DNA of 64,000 nucleotides, from NCBI RefSeq assembly GCF_003116835.1, contig NZ_BFFO01000002.1:124001-188000 (forward strand). The letters run 5' to 3'. Positions 26,741-35,040 of the stretch are shown in pieces. Position 1 is the first letter of the stretch. Each line of letters starts with the position of its first letter. The position numbers were made by a program, and so were the translations under genes. The notes beneath the pieces were generated by a model. The model saw only the letters and a program-made list of their open reading frames with translations, was not told where the DNA came from and ran no database searches. The stretch is from Lactococcus termiticola. GTDB lineage: Bacteria; Bacillota; Bacilli; Lactobacillales; Streptococcaceae.

Positions 26741-26794
26741 CGGACTTTTGTGCTATAATAATTGGTATAGAACAATCTTGAAAAGGAGAAAATT

Positions 26795-27742
26795 TTGACG
26801 GAAGCATTATTTTTAGATTCAGTATTGCAGGAGAAAATCTGGGGGGGCGACCATCTCAAGGAATTCGGCTATGATTTGCCGACGGACAAGGTCGGAGAAT
26901 ACTGGGCGATTTCAGCCCATCCGCATGGTGTATCTACCATAAAAAATGGGGCCTTTGCTGGAGAAAAGCTAGACAGTCTTTATGCGAATCATCCAGAACT
27001 CTTTGGCAATCCTGAATCTGATGTCTTTCCGCTTTTGACCAAGATTCTCGATGCCAATGACTGGCTCTCTGTACAGGTCCATCCTGACGATGCCTACGGC
27101 ATGGCCCATGAGGGCGAGCTGGGCAAGACCGAGTGCTGGTATATCATATCGGCTGAGCCTGGTGCTGAGATTATTTACGGCCATAATGCCAAGTCAAGAG
27201 AAGAGCTCCAGAGCATGATTGACGATAAGGACTGGGAGCATCTTCTCCGCAAGGTCCATGTCAAGGCCGGCGATTTCTTCTATGTGCCAAGTGGCACCAT
27301 GCATGCGATTGGGGCGGGCATCATGGTCCTTGAGACCCAGCAGAGCTCTGACACGACCTACCGGGTTTACGACTTTGACCGCAAGGATGCTAAGGGTAAT
27401 CTCAGAGAGCTCCATCTGGACAAGTCGGTCGATGTCCTGACGATTCCGGGCGACCAGTTGCCTGAAAATAAGGTCCAGCTTGAGCAACATGAGGGGGCGG
27501 TGCTTACGACCCTCGTCAAATCAGACTTTTTCGATGTCTACAAGTGGGAAATCAAAGGAAGTCAGAACTTTAAGAAGACGGCGAATTACACGCTGGTTTC
27601 AGTCTTGGACGGCCAGGGGCAGATTTCCATTTCTGGAAAACTCCAGTCTCTAAAGAAGGGTGACCATTTCATTATTCCAGCGACCGTTGAGAATTGGGCG
27701 ATTTCTGGGGATTTGGAAATGATTGCCAGCAATCCAGCATAA
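26795..27742 (+). CDS. manA: Mannose-6-phosphate isomerase, class I
   Basis: Zinc-dependent interconversion of mannose-6-phosphate and fructose-6-phosphate. It has 315 residues, the short Gram-positive form. Metal-site segments are LSVQVHPDDAYG and YVPSGTMHAIGAG, with LETQQSSDTTYRVYDFDR following. Translation begins at a TTG with AAAGGAG upstream. An extended -10 TGCTATAAT lies at 26751-26759. It is a single-gene unit followed by a terminator. Confidence 0.94.
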   Translation: MTEALFLDSVLQEKIWGGDHLKEFGYDLPTDKVGEYWAISAHPHGVSTIKNGAFAGEKLDSLYANHPELFGNPESDVFPLLTKILDANDWLSVQVHPDDAYGMAHEGELGKTECWYIISAEPGAEIIYGHNAKSREELQSMIDDKDWEHLLRKVHVKAGDFFYVPSGTMHAIGAGIMVLETQQSSDTTYRVYDFDRKDAKGNLRELHLDKSVDVLTIPGDQLPENKVQLEQHEGAVLTTLVKSDFFDVYKWEIKGSQNFKKTANYTLVSVLDGQGQISISGKLQSLKKGDHFIIPATVENWAISGDLEMIASNPA

Positions 27743-27751
27743 AAATAAAGC

Positions 27752-27783
27752 AAGAGGTTATCAATATGAGACCTCTTTTTTTG
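27752..27783 (+). terminator. Terminator of manA
   Basis: AGAGGT and ACCTCT arms with a 12-base loop, followed by eight T residues. Confidence 0.75.
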
Positions 27784-27795
27784 CTATTTTTTGCC

Positions 27796-27824
27796 TGTAC
27801 AATATTTCCTGGATTTACTATAAT
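27796..27824 (+). promoter_or_regulatory. Promoter of the RpiR-family gene
   Basis: TGTACA, a 17-bp spacer and TATAAT, about 47 bp before the TTG start. It lacks the paired motif seen at the two aga promoters. Confidence 0.6.
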
Positions 27825-27870
27825 GAGGGCGTGAAGGAGAATAGGAGAAAAGACACGGGAGGACGGGGTT

Positions 27871-28623
27871 TTGAAGCATAAATTGTCGGAAGCAGAGAAC
27901 TATTGCTGGAATCATATTCAGGACCATCTGACGAAGATTCCCAATGCCAGCATTTCATCGCTGGCTAAAGAGGCCCACGTCAGTGTCTCGACGGTCAATC
28001 GGACCCTCAAGAAGATGGGCTATGATGGCTATTCTGACTTCAAGCAGACCGTGCGGAACACCAAGGACGAACGTCGCAATAACGGTTTTTCTAAAGAGGT
28101 TAACCAGGCCATCCGTAAGAATGAAATCGAGATTACCCGGACCATCAACCAGCTCTCTGCCGATGACATCGAGGCCGCGGTAAAACTGATTGACAAGCAT
28201 GAGCGAATCCTGATTTTCTCAGCAGGCCTCAGTAGCAATGTCGCTCGGGAGATGCGGGAGAAACTCCAGCTTTTTGGCAAGATGTCGGCCATTCACGATG
28301 ATGTCGACTATATGAAATACTTTGCCGGCTGTGTGAATCGGGATTTTTTGATTGTGGTCATTTCTTTGAGTGGGGAAACGCCGGAGATTCTCAGGGCCAT
28401 GCGGATCGCCCAGGGGCGTGGGGCCAAGGTCCTGGCCCTGGTCGGGGCAAGGCCTAGCAGTATCGGGAGTCTGGCCGATATTAGCATCAATGCCTATAAT
28501 TCTTCGCTGAAAAATATAAATTTTGGCCTGGATGTAGGGAGCAGGCTATGCCTTCAGGTGGTGAACCGGATTTTGCTGGATACTTATGCCTTGTATAAGG
28601 ATTTGGCACCGATAAGAGATTAG
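27871..28623 (+). CDS. RpiR/MurR-family transcription regulator
   Basis: A 250-residue regulator with an N-terminal HTH_6 domain (ASISSLAKEAHVSVSTVNR followed by TLKKMGYDGYSDFK) and a C-terminal SIS sugar-phosphate binding domain (LIFSAGLSSNVAREM and VISLSGETPEILRAM). Translation starts at TTG after GGAGGACG. It stands first in the amino-sugar locus in the same direction, so it is the likely local regulator. The effector is probably an amino-sugar phosphate such as galactosamine-6-phosphate (inference). Confidence 0.88.
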   Translation: MKHKLSEAENYCWNHIQDHLTKIPNASISSLAKEAHVSVSTVNRTLKKMGYDGYSDFKQTVRNTKDERRNNGFSKEVNQAIRKNEIEITRTINQLSADDIEAAVKLIDKHERILIFSAGLSSNVAREMREKLQLFGKMSAIHDDVDYMKYFAGCVNRDFLIVVISLSGETPEILRAMRIAQGRGAKVLALVGARPSSIGSLADISINAYNSSLKNINFGLDVGSRLCLQVVNRILLDTYALYKDLAPIRD

Positions 28624-28624
28624 C

Positions 28625-28647
28625 TGGGCGGGAGCCCTTATTTTTTT
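28625..28647 (+). terminator. Weak terminator after the RpiR gene
   Basis: GGGC-GGGA-GCCC, only four base pairs, followed by TTATTTTTTT. Confidence 0.45.
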
Positions 28648-28710
28648 GTAAAAATTTCCTGCCTCATCGCCTAGGCTTTGGAAATTTTTTCTTTTTTTAT
28701 GGCTTATACT
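28648..28710 (+). promoter_or_regulatory. Control region of the agaA-PTS operon: two operator-like motifs and -10
   Basis: GTAAAAATTTCC at 28648 and GGAAATTTTTTC at 28680 start 32 bp apart, about three helical turns. They are followed by TATACT at 28705. Together they also form an AAATTTCC/GGAAATTT inverted repeat. The same pair recurs before agaS. Confidence 0.55.
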
Positions 28711-28743
28711 GGGCTTAGAGAAGTGAGAGGAGGAGATGGCGAG

Positions 28744-29886
28744 ATGACTTATTATATCAAGGCGGACAAGTTTTTTTATCCTAGTCAGACGAAGATGGGC
28801 GGTTTTCTCGAGGTCAATGAGGGCAAGTTTGGGAGGCATTTGGAAGCAGTGCCTGAGGCTGCGTCGGTCGAGGATTTGACGGGTTATTGGATTGCTCCAG
28901 GCCTGGTCGACACGCATGTCCATGGCTTTGAAAATCGGGACGTCATGGATGCCAGTCCGAAAGTCCTGGAGACGATGAGTCAGGGCCTGTTGAAGCAGGG
29001 CGTGACCTCCTGGCTGCCGACAGCACTGACGGCCGACCACGCTTTGCTTAGCCGTGTCTGCGAAAGCATTCAACAGGTCATGGGAAATCAGTCTGGAGCA
29101 AAAATCCGAGGCCTCTTCTTTGAAGGGCCATATTTTACAGCAACTCATAAAGGGGCCCAGAATCCGGCCTATATGACGGACCCAGACCTTGAAGAATTTA
29201 GGCGATGGAACGAGGCCTGCCAGGGCATGATTCGTAAAATTGCCCTGGCTCCAGAACGCCCGGGAGCTGAAGCTTTTATCCGGGCCCTAAATGAGCAGGG
29301 GATTGCTGTTGCCATCGGCCATTCTGATGCGAGCCTGAAGCAGGCACTGGACGCGATTGATGCTGGGGCCAGCATCTTTGTTCATGGCTTTAACGGCATG
29401 TCTGCCTTTGGCCACCGGGAGCCTGGCATGGTGGGGGCGATGCTGAGCACGGCAAATACTTATGCGGAGCTGATTTGTGACGGCCATCATGTCCATCCGA
29501 GGGCAGCGAAAATTCTGCTTCAGGCCAAGGGGGCTGAGCGGACCATCTTGATTACCGATGCCATGCGGGCAGCTGGGATGCCTGACGGCGATTATCTCTT
29601 AGGTGAATTTACAGTTGGCGTTAAGGCAGGAGTGGCCAGGCTCAAAGAAGGCGGGAGTCTTGCCGGCTCTATTCTGCTCTTAAAGGATGCCCTCAAAAAT
29701 ATTGTCGACTGGGGGATTGCGACTGCTGAAGAAGCTGTCATGATGGCGACGCTGACGCCAGCCAAGTCTGTCGGCATTGAAGACTGCTGTGGGCAGATTA
29801 AAGAGGGGCATAGGGCTGATTTTATTGTTTTAGATAAGGAGATGAATCTCCAGGAGGTCTACCTAGAGGGCGAAAAAGTCGGATAA
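28744..29886 (+). CDS. agaA: N-acetylglucosamine/galactosamine-6-phosphate deacetylase (NagA/AgaA)
   Basis: Removes acetate from N-acetyl amino-sugar 6-phosphates in the cytoplasm. It has 380 residues. Metal-dependent amidohydrolase motifs are PGLVDTHVHGFEN, FFEGPYFT, AIGHSDAS, FVHGFNGMSAFGHREPG and LITDAMRAAG. The ATG at 28744 follows GAGGAGGAG; the frame is open further upstream but overlaps the promoter. The downstream genes process galactosamine-6-phosphate, so N-acetylgalactosamine-6-phosphate is the likely substrate (AgaA role), although NagA cannot be excluded by sequence. Confidence 0.88.
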   Translation: MTYYIKADKFFYPSQTKMGGFLEVNEGKFGRHLEAVPEAASVEDLTGYWIAPGLVDTHVHGFENRDVMDASPKVLETMSQGLLKQGVTSWLPTALTADHALLSRVCESIQQVMGNQSGAKIRGLFFEGPYFTATHKGAQNPAYMTDPDLEEFRRWNEACQGMIRKIALAPERPGAEAFIRALNEQGIAVAIGHSDASLKQALDAIDAGASIFVHGFNGMSAFGHREPGMVGAMLSTANTYAELICDGHHVHPRAAKILLQAKGAERTILITDAMRAAGMPDGDYLLGEFTVGVKAGVARLKEGGSLAGSILLLKDALKNIVDWGIATAEEAVMMATLTPAKSVGIEDCCGQIKEGHRADFIVLDKEMNLQEVYLEGEKVG

Positions 29887-29905
29887 ATGAGAAGGGAGAA
29901 GGAAA

Positions 29906-30331
29906 ATGATGAGAGCACTGATTACTGGCCATGCTGAGTTTGCCCAGGGAATGAAGTCGGCCCTAGAGTTGATTGCAGGACCACAAGAAGAGATAAGAGC
30001 CCTGCCTTTTGATGAAAGCACAGGGCTTGAAGCCTATCATCAAGCGATTTGTGATTTTTGTGATGAGGATGAAGACGAGGAAGCGGTCATCTTTACGGAC
30101 ATGATAGGGGGAACGCCTTTTAATCAGGCCATGATTGCCAAGGAGGGCAGGCAGAGACTGCATATTATCACGGGAACCAACCTGCCCATGCTCATGGAGT
30201 TCATTGCCCAGGGCATGATTCAGGAAAGCTGTCCAGACTGCCTTGAAATCCCGATTGAGACGGCCAAAGAAGGCATCACGCTTGATTTGGAGCTCTTTCT
30301 CAGACTGGAAGAAGAAGGAGGAGGCATCTGA
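29906..30331 (+). CDS. PTS mannose-family component IIA
   Basis: A 141-residue IIA component of the mannose/sorbose PTS family. The phosphorylated histidine is in ALITGHAEFAQG near residue 9. IFTDMIGGTPFNQA and IITGTNLPMLMEF are conserved. It receives phosphate from HPr and passes it to IIB. It lies 19 bp after agaA and overlaps the next gene (TGATGG). Confidence 0.92.
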   Translation: MMRALITGHAEFAQGMKSALELIAGPQEEIRALPFDESTGLEAYHQAICDFCDEDEDEEAVIFTDMIGGTPFNQAMIAKEGRQRLHIITGTNLPMLMEFIAQGMIQESCPDCLEIPIETAKEGITLDLELFLRLEEEGGGI

Positions 30332-30606
30332 TGGACGGTCATGTCATCTTGAACAGCTCGCTGGTCTTCATTGGCTTTATTCTCGTTGGGGGCCTGATTT
30401 ATAGTCTGATGTCCAGCCTTGAGTTGAGACGTCGCAGAAAGCGGTTGGCTGAGCTTCATCAGAGGCTTTCGGTCGGCTGTGAGGTCATGTTTAGTGCTGG
30501 CTTGACGGGGGTCATCCATGAGCTTGATGAAGAATTTTGTCAGATTAGACTGGCCGACCAGGTCCTCGTCAAGGTCTCCCGTTATGCGATTACTGCGATT
30601 TTATAA
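30331..30606 (+). CDS. YajC-family protein within a PTS operon
   Basis: A 91-residue protein with one membrane segment (about 7-28) and a YajC-type domain (VGCEVMFSAGLTGVIHELD and VLVKVSRYAITAIL). YajC is usually an accessory of the Sec translocase. A YajC-like gene inside mannose-family PTS operons is a recurring arrangement in streptococci, for example near hyaluronate or amino-sugar PTS genes. Its start overlaps the IIA stop codon, so the two are co-translated. A role in membrane insertion or stability of IIC/IID is a guess. Confidence 0.78.
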   Translation: MDGHVILNSSLVFIGFILVGGLIYSLMSSLELRRRRKRLAELHQRLSVGCEVMFSAGLTGVIHELDEEFCQIRLADQVLVKVSRYAITAIL

Positions 30607-30647
30607 CTAAAGTAGACAAATTTATTTTTATAGAAAGGTCTTATTTT

Positions 30648-31124
30648 ATGCCCAATATCTTACTTACCCGGATTGACAACCGCCTGATTCACGGCCAGGT
30701 GGCAACACAATGGAACAGCTATGTTGGCTCAAATCTTCTGCTCGTCGCCAACGACGATGTGGCCCAAAAGCCGCAACGGCAGGCCCTGATGGATATGGCG
30801 GCCCCGACGGGCGTGGCCACCCGATATTTCAGCATCCAAAAGACCATCGAGGTCATCAATAAGGCGGCCGACCGCCAGCTGATTTTTATCATCTGCGAAA
30901 ATCCGCAAGATGTCCTGAGGTTGGTCGAAGGTGGCGTGCCAATCAAGAAGGTCAACATTGGGAACATGCACATGGCTGAGGGCAAACGCCAGGTAGCGAT
31001 GGTCATCGCTGTTGACGATGATGATGTCGCAACTTTTAAGAAGCTCCTGGACCTCGGCGTAGAGCTAGAAATACAGCGGGTGCCGACGACGCCAGTAGAG
31101 CCACTCGACAAGCTCTTTAATTAG
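30648..31124 (+). CDS. PTS mannose-family component IIB
   Basis: A 158-residue IIB component. The phosphorylated histidine is in TRIDNRLIHGQVATQW near residue 15. It resembles the AgaB/AgaV branch used for N-acetylgalactosamine or galactosamine. It carries phosphate from IIA to the incoming sugar. AGAAAGGTC precedes the ATG. Confidence 0.92.
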   Translation: MPNILLTRIDNRLIHGQVATQWNSYVGSNLLLVANDDVAQKPQRQALMDMAAPTGVATRYFSIQKTIEVINKAADRQLIFIICENPQDVLRLVEGGVPIKKVNIGNMHMAEGKRQVAMVIAVDDDDVATFKKLLDLGVELEIQRVPTTPVEPLDKLFN

Positions 31125-31155
31125 TCGGACAATCAAAATAAAAAGGAGAATACAG

Positions 31156-31953
31156 ATGCATGCTTCATTTTTGCAAATTATCTTGATTTTTGCCTTTACC
31201 TTTGTGGTGGCCATCGATCAATTTAGTTTCCTGCAATCCCTCTATCAGCCGATTGTGACGGGTCTCGTCATCGGTCTGATCTTGGGAGACGTTCAAACTG
31301 GTCTCGTCGTAGGCGGGACCTATCAGCTGATGACCATCGGTAACATGCCGGTCGGTGGAGCCCAGCCTCCAAATGCCGTCATTGGGGGAATCATGGCAGC
31401 GGTCCTAGCCATCAGCCTTCATCTGGAGCCTGCGGCGGCCGTTGCAACAGCGATTCCATTTTCATTGCTAGGCCAATATGGCGTGACCCTGATCTTTACC
31501 ATCATGTCGCCAATGATGGGTCTGGCTGACCGCTATGCAGAAGAAGGCAATACCTCAGGCATTACCAAAATAAACTGGCTGGCCATGTGCGCGCTGGGGG
31601 CGATTTTTGGGATTGTCGTGACCCTCTTCTTTATCGGAGGTCAGGCCTTTGGGGATGCCGTGGTCAAGGCGATTCCAGTCTGGCTGATGGGCGGTCTCGG
31701 TGCGGCTGGCACCATGATGCGTTATGTCGGTTTTGCGATTCTAATCAAGGTCATGGTCTCTAAAGAGCTCTGGGGCTTTTACTTCCTTGGCTTTGTCTTG
31801 GCGGTCATTGTGACAGGTGTGGCAGCCCTCAAGAGCCCTGCCCTGCTCTTGCTGGCCGTGGTTGGCTTTGCCCTGGCCTTCTGGGACTTCCAGATTCATG
31901 GCAAAATGAAGACAGCAGCAACGACGGAAGGAGACTACGAAGATGGCATATAA
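31156..31953 (+). CDS. PTS mannose-family component IIC
   Basis: A 265-residue membrane component that forms the sugar channel with IID. Several membrane segments are visible, with the family stretch GLVVGGTYQLMTIGNMPVGG near residues 54-73. AAAGGAGAA precedes the ATG. It overlaps the IID gene by 11 bases. Substrate is inferred from the downstream galactosamine pathway. Confidence 0.92.
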   Translation: MHASFLQIILIFAFTFVVAIDQFSFLQSLYQPIVTGLVIGLILGDVQTGLVVGGTYQLMTIGNMPVGGAQPPNAVIGGIMAAVLAISLHLEPAAAVATAIPFSLLGQYGVTLIFTIMSPMMGLADRYAEEGNTSGITKINWLAMCALGAIFGIVVTLFFIGGQAFGDAVVKAIPVWLMGGLGAAGTMMRYVGFAILIKVMVSKELWGFYFLGFVLAVIVTGVAALKSPALLLLAVVGFALAFWDFQIHGKMKTAATTEGDYEDGI

Positions 31954-32785
31954 GATTCCAGAACACTATCAAGACCTGACCCCAGCCCCTCAGCTGGACA
32001 AGAAGACCCTCAACAAGATGGTCTGGCGGTCTGTCTACTTGCAGGCTTCCTTTAACTATGAACGCATGCAGGCTGGAGGCTGGCTCTATTCTATACTGCC
32101 TGGCCTCAAAAAAATCCATACCAATAAAGACGACCTGTCAGCCTCTATGGCCCACAACCTTGAGTTTTTCAATACCCATCCCTTCTTGGTCAACTTTGTG
32201 ATGGGGATTGTCCTCTCTCTTGAGCAGAATAAGGCGGACATTCCGACCATCCGGGCTGTCCGTGTGGCAGCCATGGGACCGCTTGGCGGGATTGGTGACG
32301 CCCTCTTCTGGTTTACGCTGGTGCCGATTACGGCGGGGATTACGGCTAATATGGCCATTGCCGGCAATATCGCGGCCCCCTTCCTATTTCTGATTATCTT
32401 TAATCTGGTCCAGTTTGCCCTGCGTTATTTCCTCATGCACTGGTCGTATAAGAAGGGGACGGAGGCCATCAGTATCATGACGGCTTCTGCCAAGGAATTT
32501 ACCCGGGCGGCGTCTATCTTAGGGATATTTGTTGTTGGTGCCCTGACCTCAGCCATGGGGGCGACCAAGGTTGCCATCGTTATTCCAAACGGTAAGGCGA
32601 AGATTGATATTCAGGCCATATTAGACGGGATTCTCCCTTCAATGTTGCCATTGGCTCTGACCATGCTCCTGTTTTACCTGATGCAAAAGCATAAATGGAC
32701 ACCGATTCGCTGTATTGTCCTTTTGCTGGTCATTGGGATTGTCGGTTCAGGTCTTGGCCTCTGGCCTTCGATTTGGCCGAAGTAG
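31943..32785 (+). CDS. PTS mannose-family component IID
   Basis: A 280-residue membrane component. Typical IID segments are VWRSVYLQASFNYERMQ near the N-terminus, AAMGPLGGIGDALFWFTLVP in the middle, and several C-terminal membrane segments. GGAGACTACGAAG precedes the ATG, which lies inside the end of the IIC gene. It is followed by a terminator, so agaA-IIA-yajC-IIB-IIC-IID form one transcription unit. Confidence 0.92.
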   Translation: MAYKIPEHYQDLTPAPQLDKKTLNKMVWRSVYLQASFNYERMQAGGWLYSILPGLKKIHTNKDDLSASMAHNLEFFNTHPFLVNFVMGIVLSLEQNKADIPTIRAVRVAAMGPLGGIGDALFWFTLVPITAGITANMAIAGNIAAPFLFLIIFNLVQFALRYFLMHWSYKKGTEAISIMTASAKEFTRAASILGIFVVGALTSAMGATKVAIVIPNGKAKIDIQAILDGILPSMLPLALTMLLFYLMQKHKWTPIRCIVLLLVIGIVGSGLGLWPSIWPK

Positions 32786-32790
32786 GGGAG

Positions 32791-32819
32791 ACAGCTGGAG
32801 GAGGCTTCAGCTGTTTTTT
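32791..32819 (+). terminator. Terminator after the IID gene
   Basis: Perfect ACAGCTG/CAGCTGT arms with a ten-base loop, followed by six T residues. Confidence 0.8.
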
Positions 32820-32834
32820 CATAGAAAAAGACTC

Positions 32835-32898
32835 GGAAAAATTTTCAGGTCAAAGCAGTTGTTTTTGAAATTTTTTCCCTGAAAATTCAACTTATAAT
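32835..32898 (+). promoter_or_regulatory. Control region of the agaS operon: two operator-like motifs and -10
   Basis: GGAAAAATTTTC at 32835 and TGAAATTTTTTC at 32866 start 31 bp apart, followed by TATAAT at 32893. An AATTTTCAGG/CCTGAAAATT inverted repeat (32840 and 32878) overlaps them. The pair copies the layout before agaA. Confidence 0.55.
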
Positions 32899-32935
32899 CA
32901 AGCCATAAATAAAATGAATGAAATGAGGAATATTG

Positions 32936-34087
32936 ATGTTTGAATTAGCAGAAGAAGAGCTGAAGGCAGTCGGAGCAATCCATACTGTAAAAGAAACGCT
33001 GAACCAGCCTGACCTCTGGCGGGAGGTCTGGGCTGGCTACATCGAGCAACGAGAGGAAATTGAAGGCTTTCTCGCCGGCCTAATTAGCCAGCACGGCCGG
33101 CTCCGAGTCATCTTTACCGGGGCGGGGAGCTCGCAATATGTAGGCGACATCCTGGTCAAGAGTCTGACAGAGCTGGGCGACACCGAGCATTTTAGCTTTG
33201 AGTCGATTGGGACGACCGACATCGTCTCGGCTCCCAAGGCGACCCTGGTGGCCGATCGGCCGACCCTGCTTGTCTCCTTTGCTCGGAGCGGGAATTCTCC
33301 TGAGTCGGTGGCTACGGTCGATCTGGTCGAGCAAGTCGTCAAAGACAGCTACCATCTGGTCTTGACCTGTGCCAGTGAAGGCCAGCTGGCCAAAAAAGGC
33401 CATGAGTTGGAGAAGGGCATGACCTGCCTGCTTCCGCCAAGCTCAAACGACCAAGGCTTTGCTATGACTGGCTCTTGTAGCTCGATGACCTTGCTTGCGA
33501 CCCTGATTTTTTCTCAAGAAAAGCTGGGAGAAAAAGAGGAGGCGGTCAATATTCTGGCAAGCCTTGCTGAAGATATTTTCAGGCGGGAAGATGAAATCAC
33601 AGCCTGCATTAGCAGGGAGACAGAACGGCTGGTCTACCTGGGCTCGAGTAGTCTCGCTGGATTTGTCAGAGAGGCCAGTCTCAAGGTTCTTGAGCTGACC
33701 GCTGGGCAAATTGCGACCGTTTTTGATAGCTCGATGGGCTTCCGTCATGGGCCAAAGTCCTTTATCAATGACAAGACGGCTGTCTTTATCTTTATGGACA
33801 ACCAGGCCTACACCAGAAAATATGACATGGACCTCTATCATGAAGTCAAAAAAGACGGGATTGCAGAGCGAGTCCTCGCCATCGGTCAGGGCCTCTCTGA
33901 AGACTTTAGCTATAAGACGGCTCCAGAGCTCAAGTCGGCCTACCTGGTCTTTCCGGCCTTTGTCTTTGCCCATGTCATCGCCCTCAAGGCCTCTCTTCTG
34001 GTCGGCAATACGCCGGACACACCCTCACACAGCGGGACGGTCAACCGGGTGGTGAAGGGGGTTAAGATTTATCCATATAAGGAATGA
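32936..34087 (+). CDS. agaS: AgaS-type galactosamine-6-phosphate deaminase/isomerase
   Basis: A 383-residue protein with two SIS sugar-phosphate isomerase domains. The first has VIFTGAGSSQYVGDIL and LVSFARSGNSPESV, the second has VYLGSSSLAGFVREASLK and FRHGPKSFIND. AgaS converts galactosamine-6-phosphate to tagatose-6-phosphate and ammonia. The ATG at 32936 is preferred over the adjacent TTG for spacing to GAGGAA. The kinase and aldolase genes that follow provide the rest of the tagatose-6-phosphate route. Confidence 0.9.
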   Translation: MFELAEEELKAVGAIHTVKETLNQPDLWREVWAGYIEQREEIEGFLAGLISQHGRLRVIFTGAGSSQYVGDILVKSLTELGDTEHFSFESIGTTDIVSAPKATLVADRPTLLVSFARSGNSPESVATVDLVEQVVKDSYHLVLTCASEGQLAKKGHELEKGMTCLLPPSSNDQGFAMTGSCSSMTLLATLIFSQEKLGEKEEAVNILASLAEDIFRREDEITACISRETERLVYLGSSSLAGFVREASLKVLELTAGQIATVFDSSMGFRHGPKSFINDKTAVFIFMDNQAYTRKYDMDLYHEVKKDGIAERVLAIGQGLSEDFSYKTAPELKSAYLVFPAFVFAHVIALKASLLVGNTPDTPSHSGTVNRVVKGVKIYPYKE

Positions 34088-34101
34088 AGGAGGTGCTAAG
34101 C

Positions 34102-35031
34102 ATGACCATACTGACAGTAACCCTAAACCCCGCCATTGACATCGCCTATCAGCTCGATCATCTGGCCCTGGGCAGCATGAACCGGGTCTCAAAGCTCAGC
34201 AAGACGGCGGGTGGCAAGGGCCTCAATGTAAGTCGGGTCCTGGATGAGCTGGGGGCGGACGTGATTGCTACAGGCTTTGCTGACCGGAGGCTCGGAACGG
34301 AGCTCATCCGGGAGCTGGAAGGCGGAGGCATCAGCTGTCGTTTTACCAGAATCATTGGCAGGACAAGGAATTGCATTGCTATCTTACACGCAGGCATGCA
34401 GACGGAGATTTTAGAAAAAGGCCCGACTATCCTCAAAGAAGAGAAAGAGGCTTTTCTCCAGGCCTTTGAGAAGTCATTAGGCGATGTTGAAGCAATCACG
34501 ATGTCAGGATCTTTGCCTGCTGGCCTAGATCCCGACTTCTATAGCCAACTGGTCAAGCTTGCGAGTCAGCGAAATAAGCCTGTTCTGGTCGATATTTCAG
34601 GCCTGGCCCTTGAAGCACTGGTCAATGCAGAGATCAAGCCGACTCTCATCAAGCCCAATATCGAAGAGTTTTCCATGTTGCTCGGCCTAGAAATCGGCCT
34701 GGAAAATGTCAAAGAGGCCCTCAATGAACCCTTGTTTGACGGTATTGACTGGATTGTCATCTCGCTGGGCAAGGCGGGGACGATTGCCAGGGTCAAGGGC
34801 GAGCTCTACCGGGTCAGGATTCCTGAGATTGCTGTCATCAATCCGGTCGGCTCAGGTGATGCCTCGGTGGCAGGCCTGGCCTTTGGTATGACGATAGGAG
34901 CCAGCATAGAAGACTGCCTCAAGCTTGCCAATGTCTGTGGTATGCTCAATGCCCAGGAGGCTCAAACGGGTCATATCAACATGGAGCATTTTCCAGAGCT
35001 CTTTGAGCAAATTAAGGTAGAAAAAATATAA
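34102..35031 (+). CDS. Tagatose-6-phosphate kinase (PfkB/LacC family)
   Basis: A 309-residue PfkB-family sugar kinase. TLNPAIDIAYQLD at the N-terminus, KTAGGKGLNVSRVL and the catalytic NPVGSGDASVAGLAFG are the LacC/FruK hallmarks. It phosphorylates tagatose-6-phosphate at C1 in this context. FruK-like activity on fructose-1-phosphate is the main alternative by sequence, but the neighbouring AgaS and aldolase argue for tagatose. The ATG at 34102 is chosen for AAGGAGG upstream. Confidence 0.88.
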   Translation: MTILTVTLNPAIDIAYQLDHLALGSMNRVSKLSKTAGGKGLNVSRVLDELGADVIATGFADRRLGTELIRELEGGGISCRFTRIIGRTRNCIAILHAGMQTEILEKGPTILKEEKEAFLQAFEKSLGDVEAITMSGSLPAGLDPDFYSQLVKLASQRNKPVLVDISGLALEALVNAEIKPTLIKPNIEEFSMLLGLEIGLENVKEALNEPLFDGIDWIVISLGKAGTIARVKGELYRVRIPEIAVINPVGSGDASVAGLAFGMTIGASIEDCLKLANVCGMLNAQEAQTGHINMEHFPELFEQIKVEKI

Positions 35032-35040
35032 GGAGGAGAG

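Noticed and set aside
28652-28687. Attenuator hairpin before agaA
   Set aside because: The inverted repeat lies upstream of the -10 box, so it would not be transcribed from that promoter; an operator is more likely.
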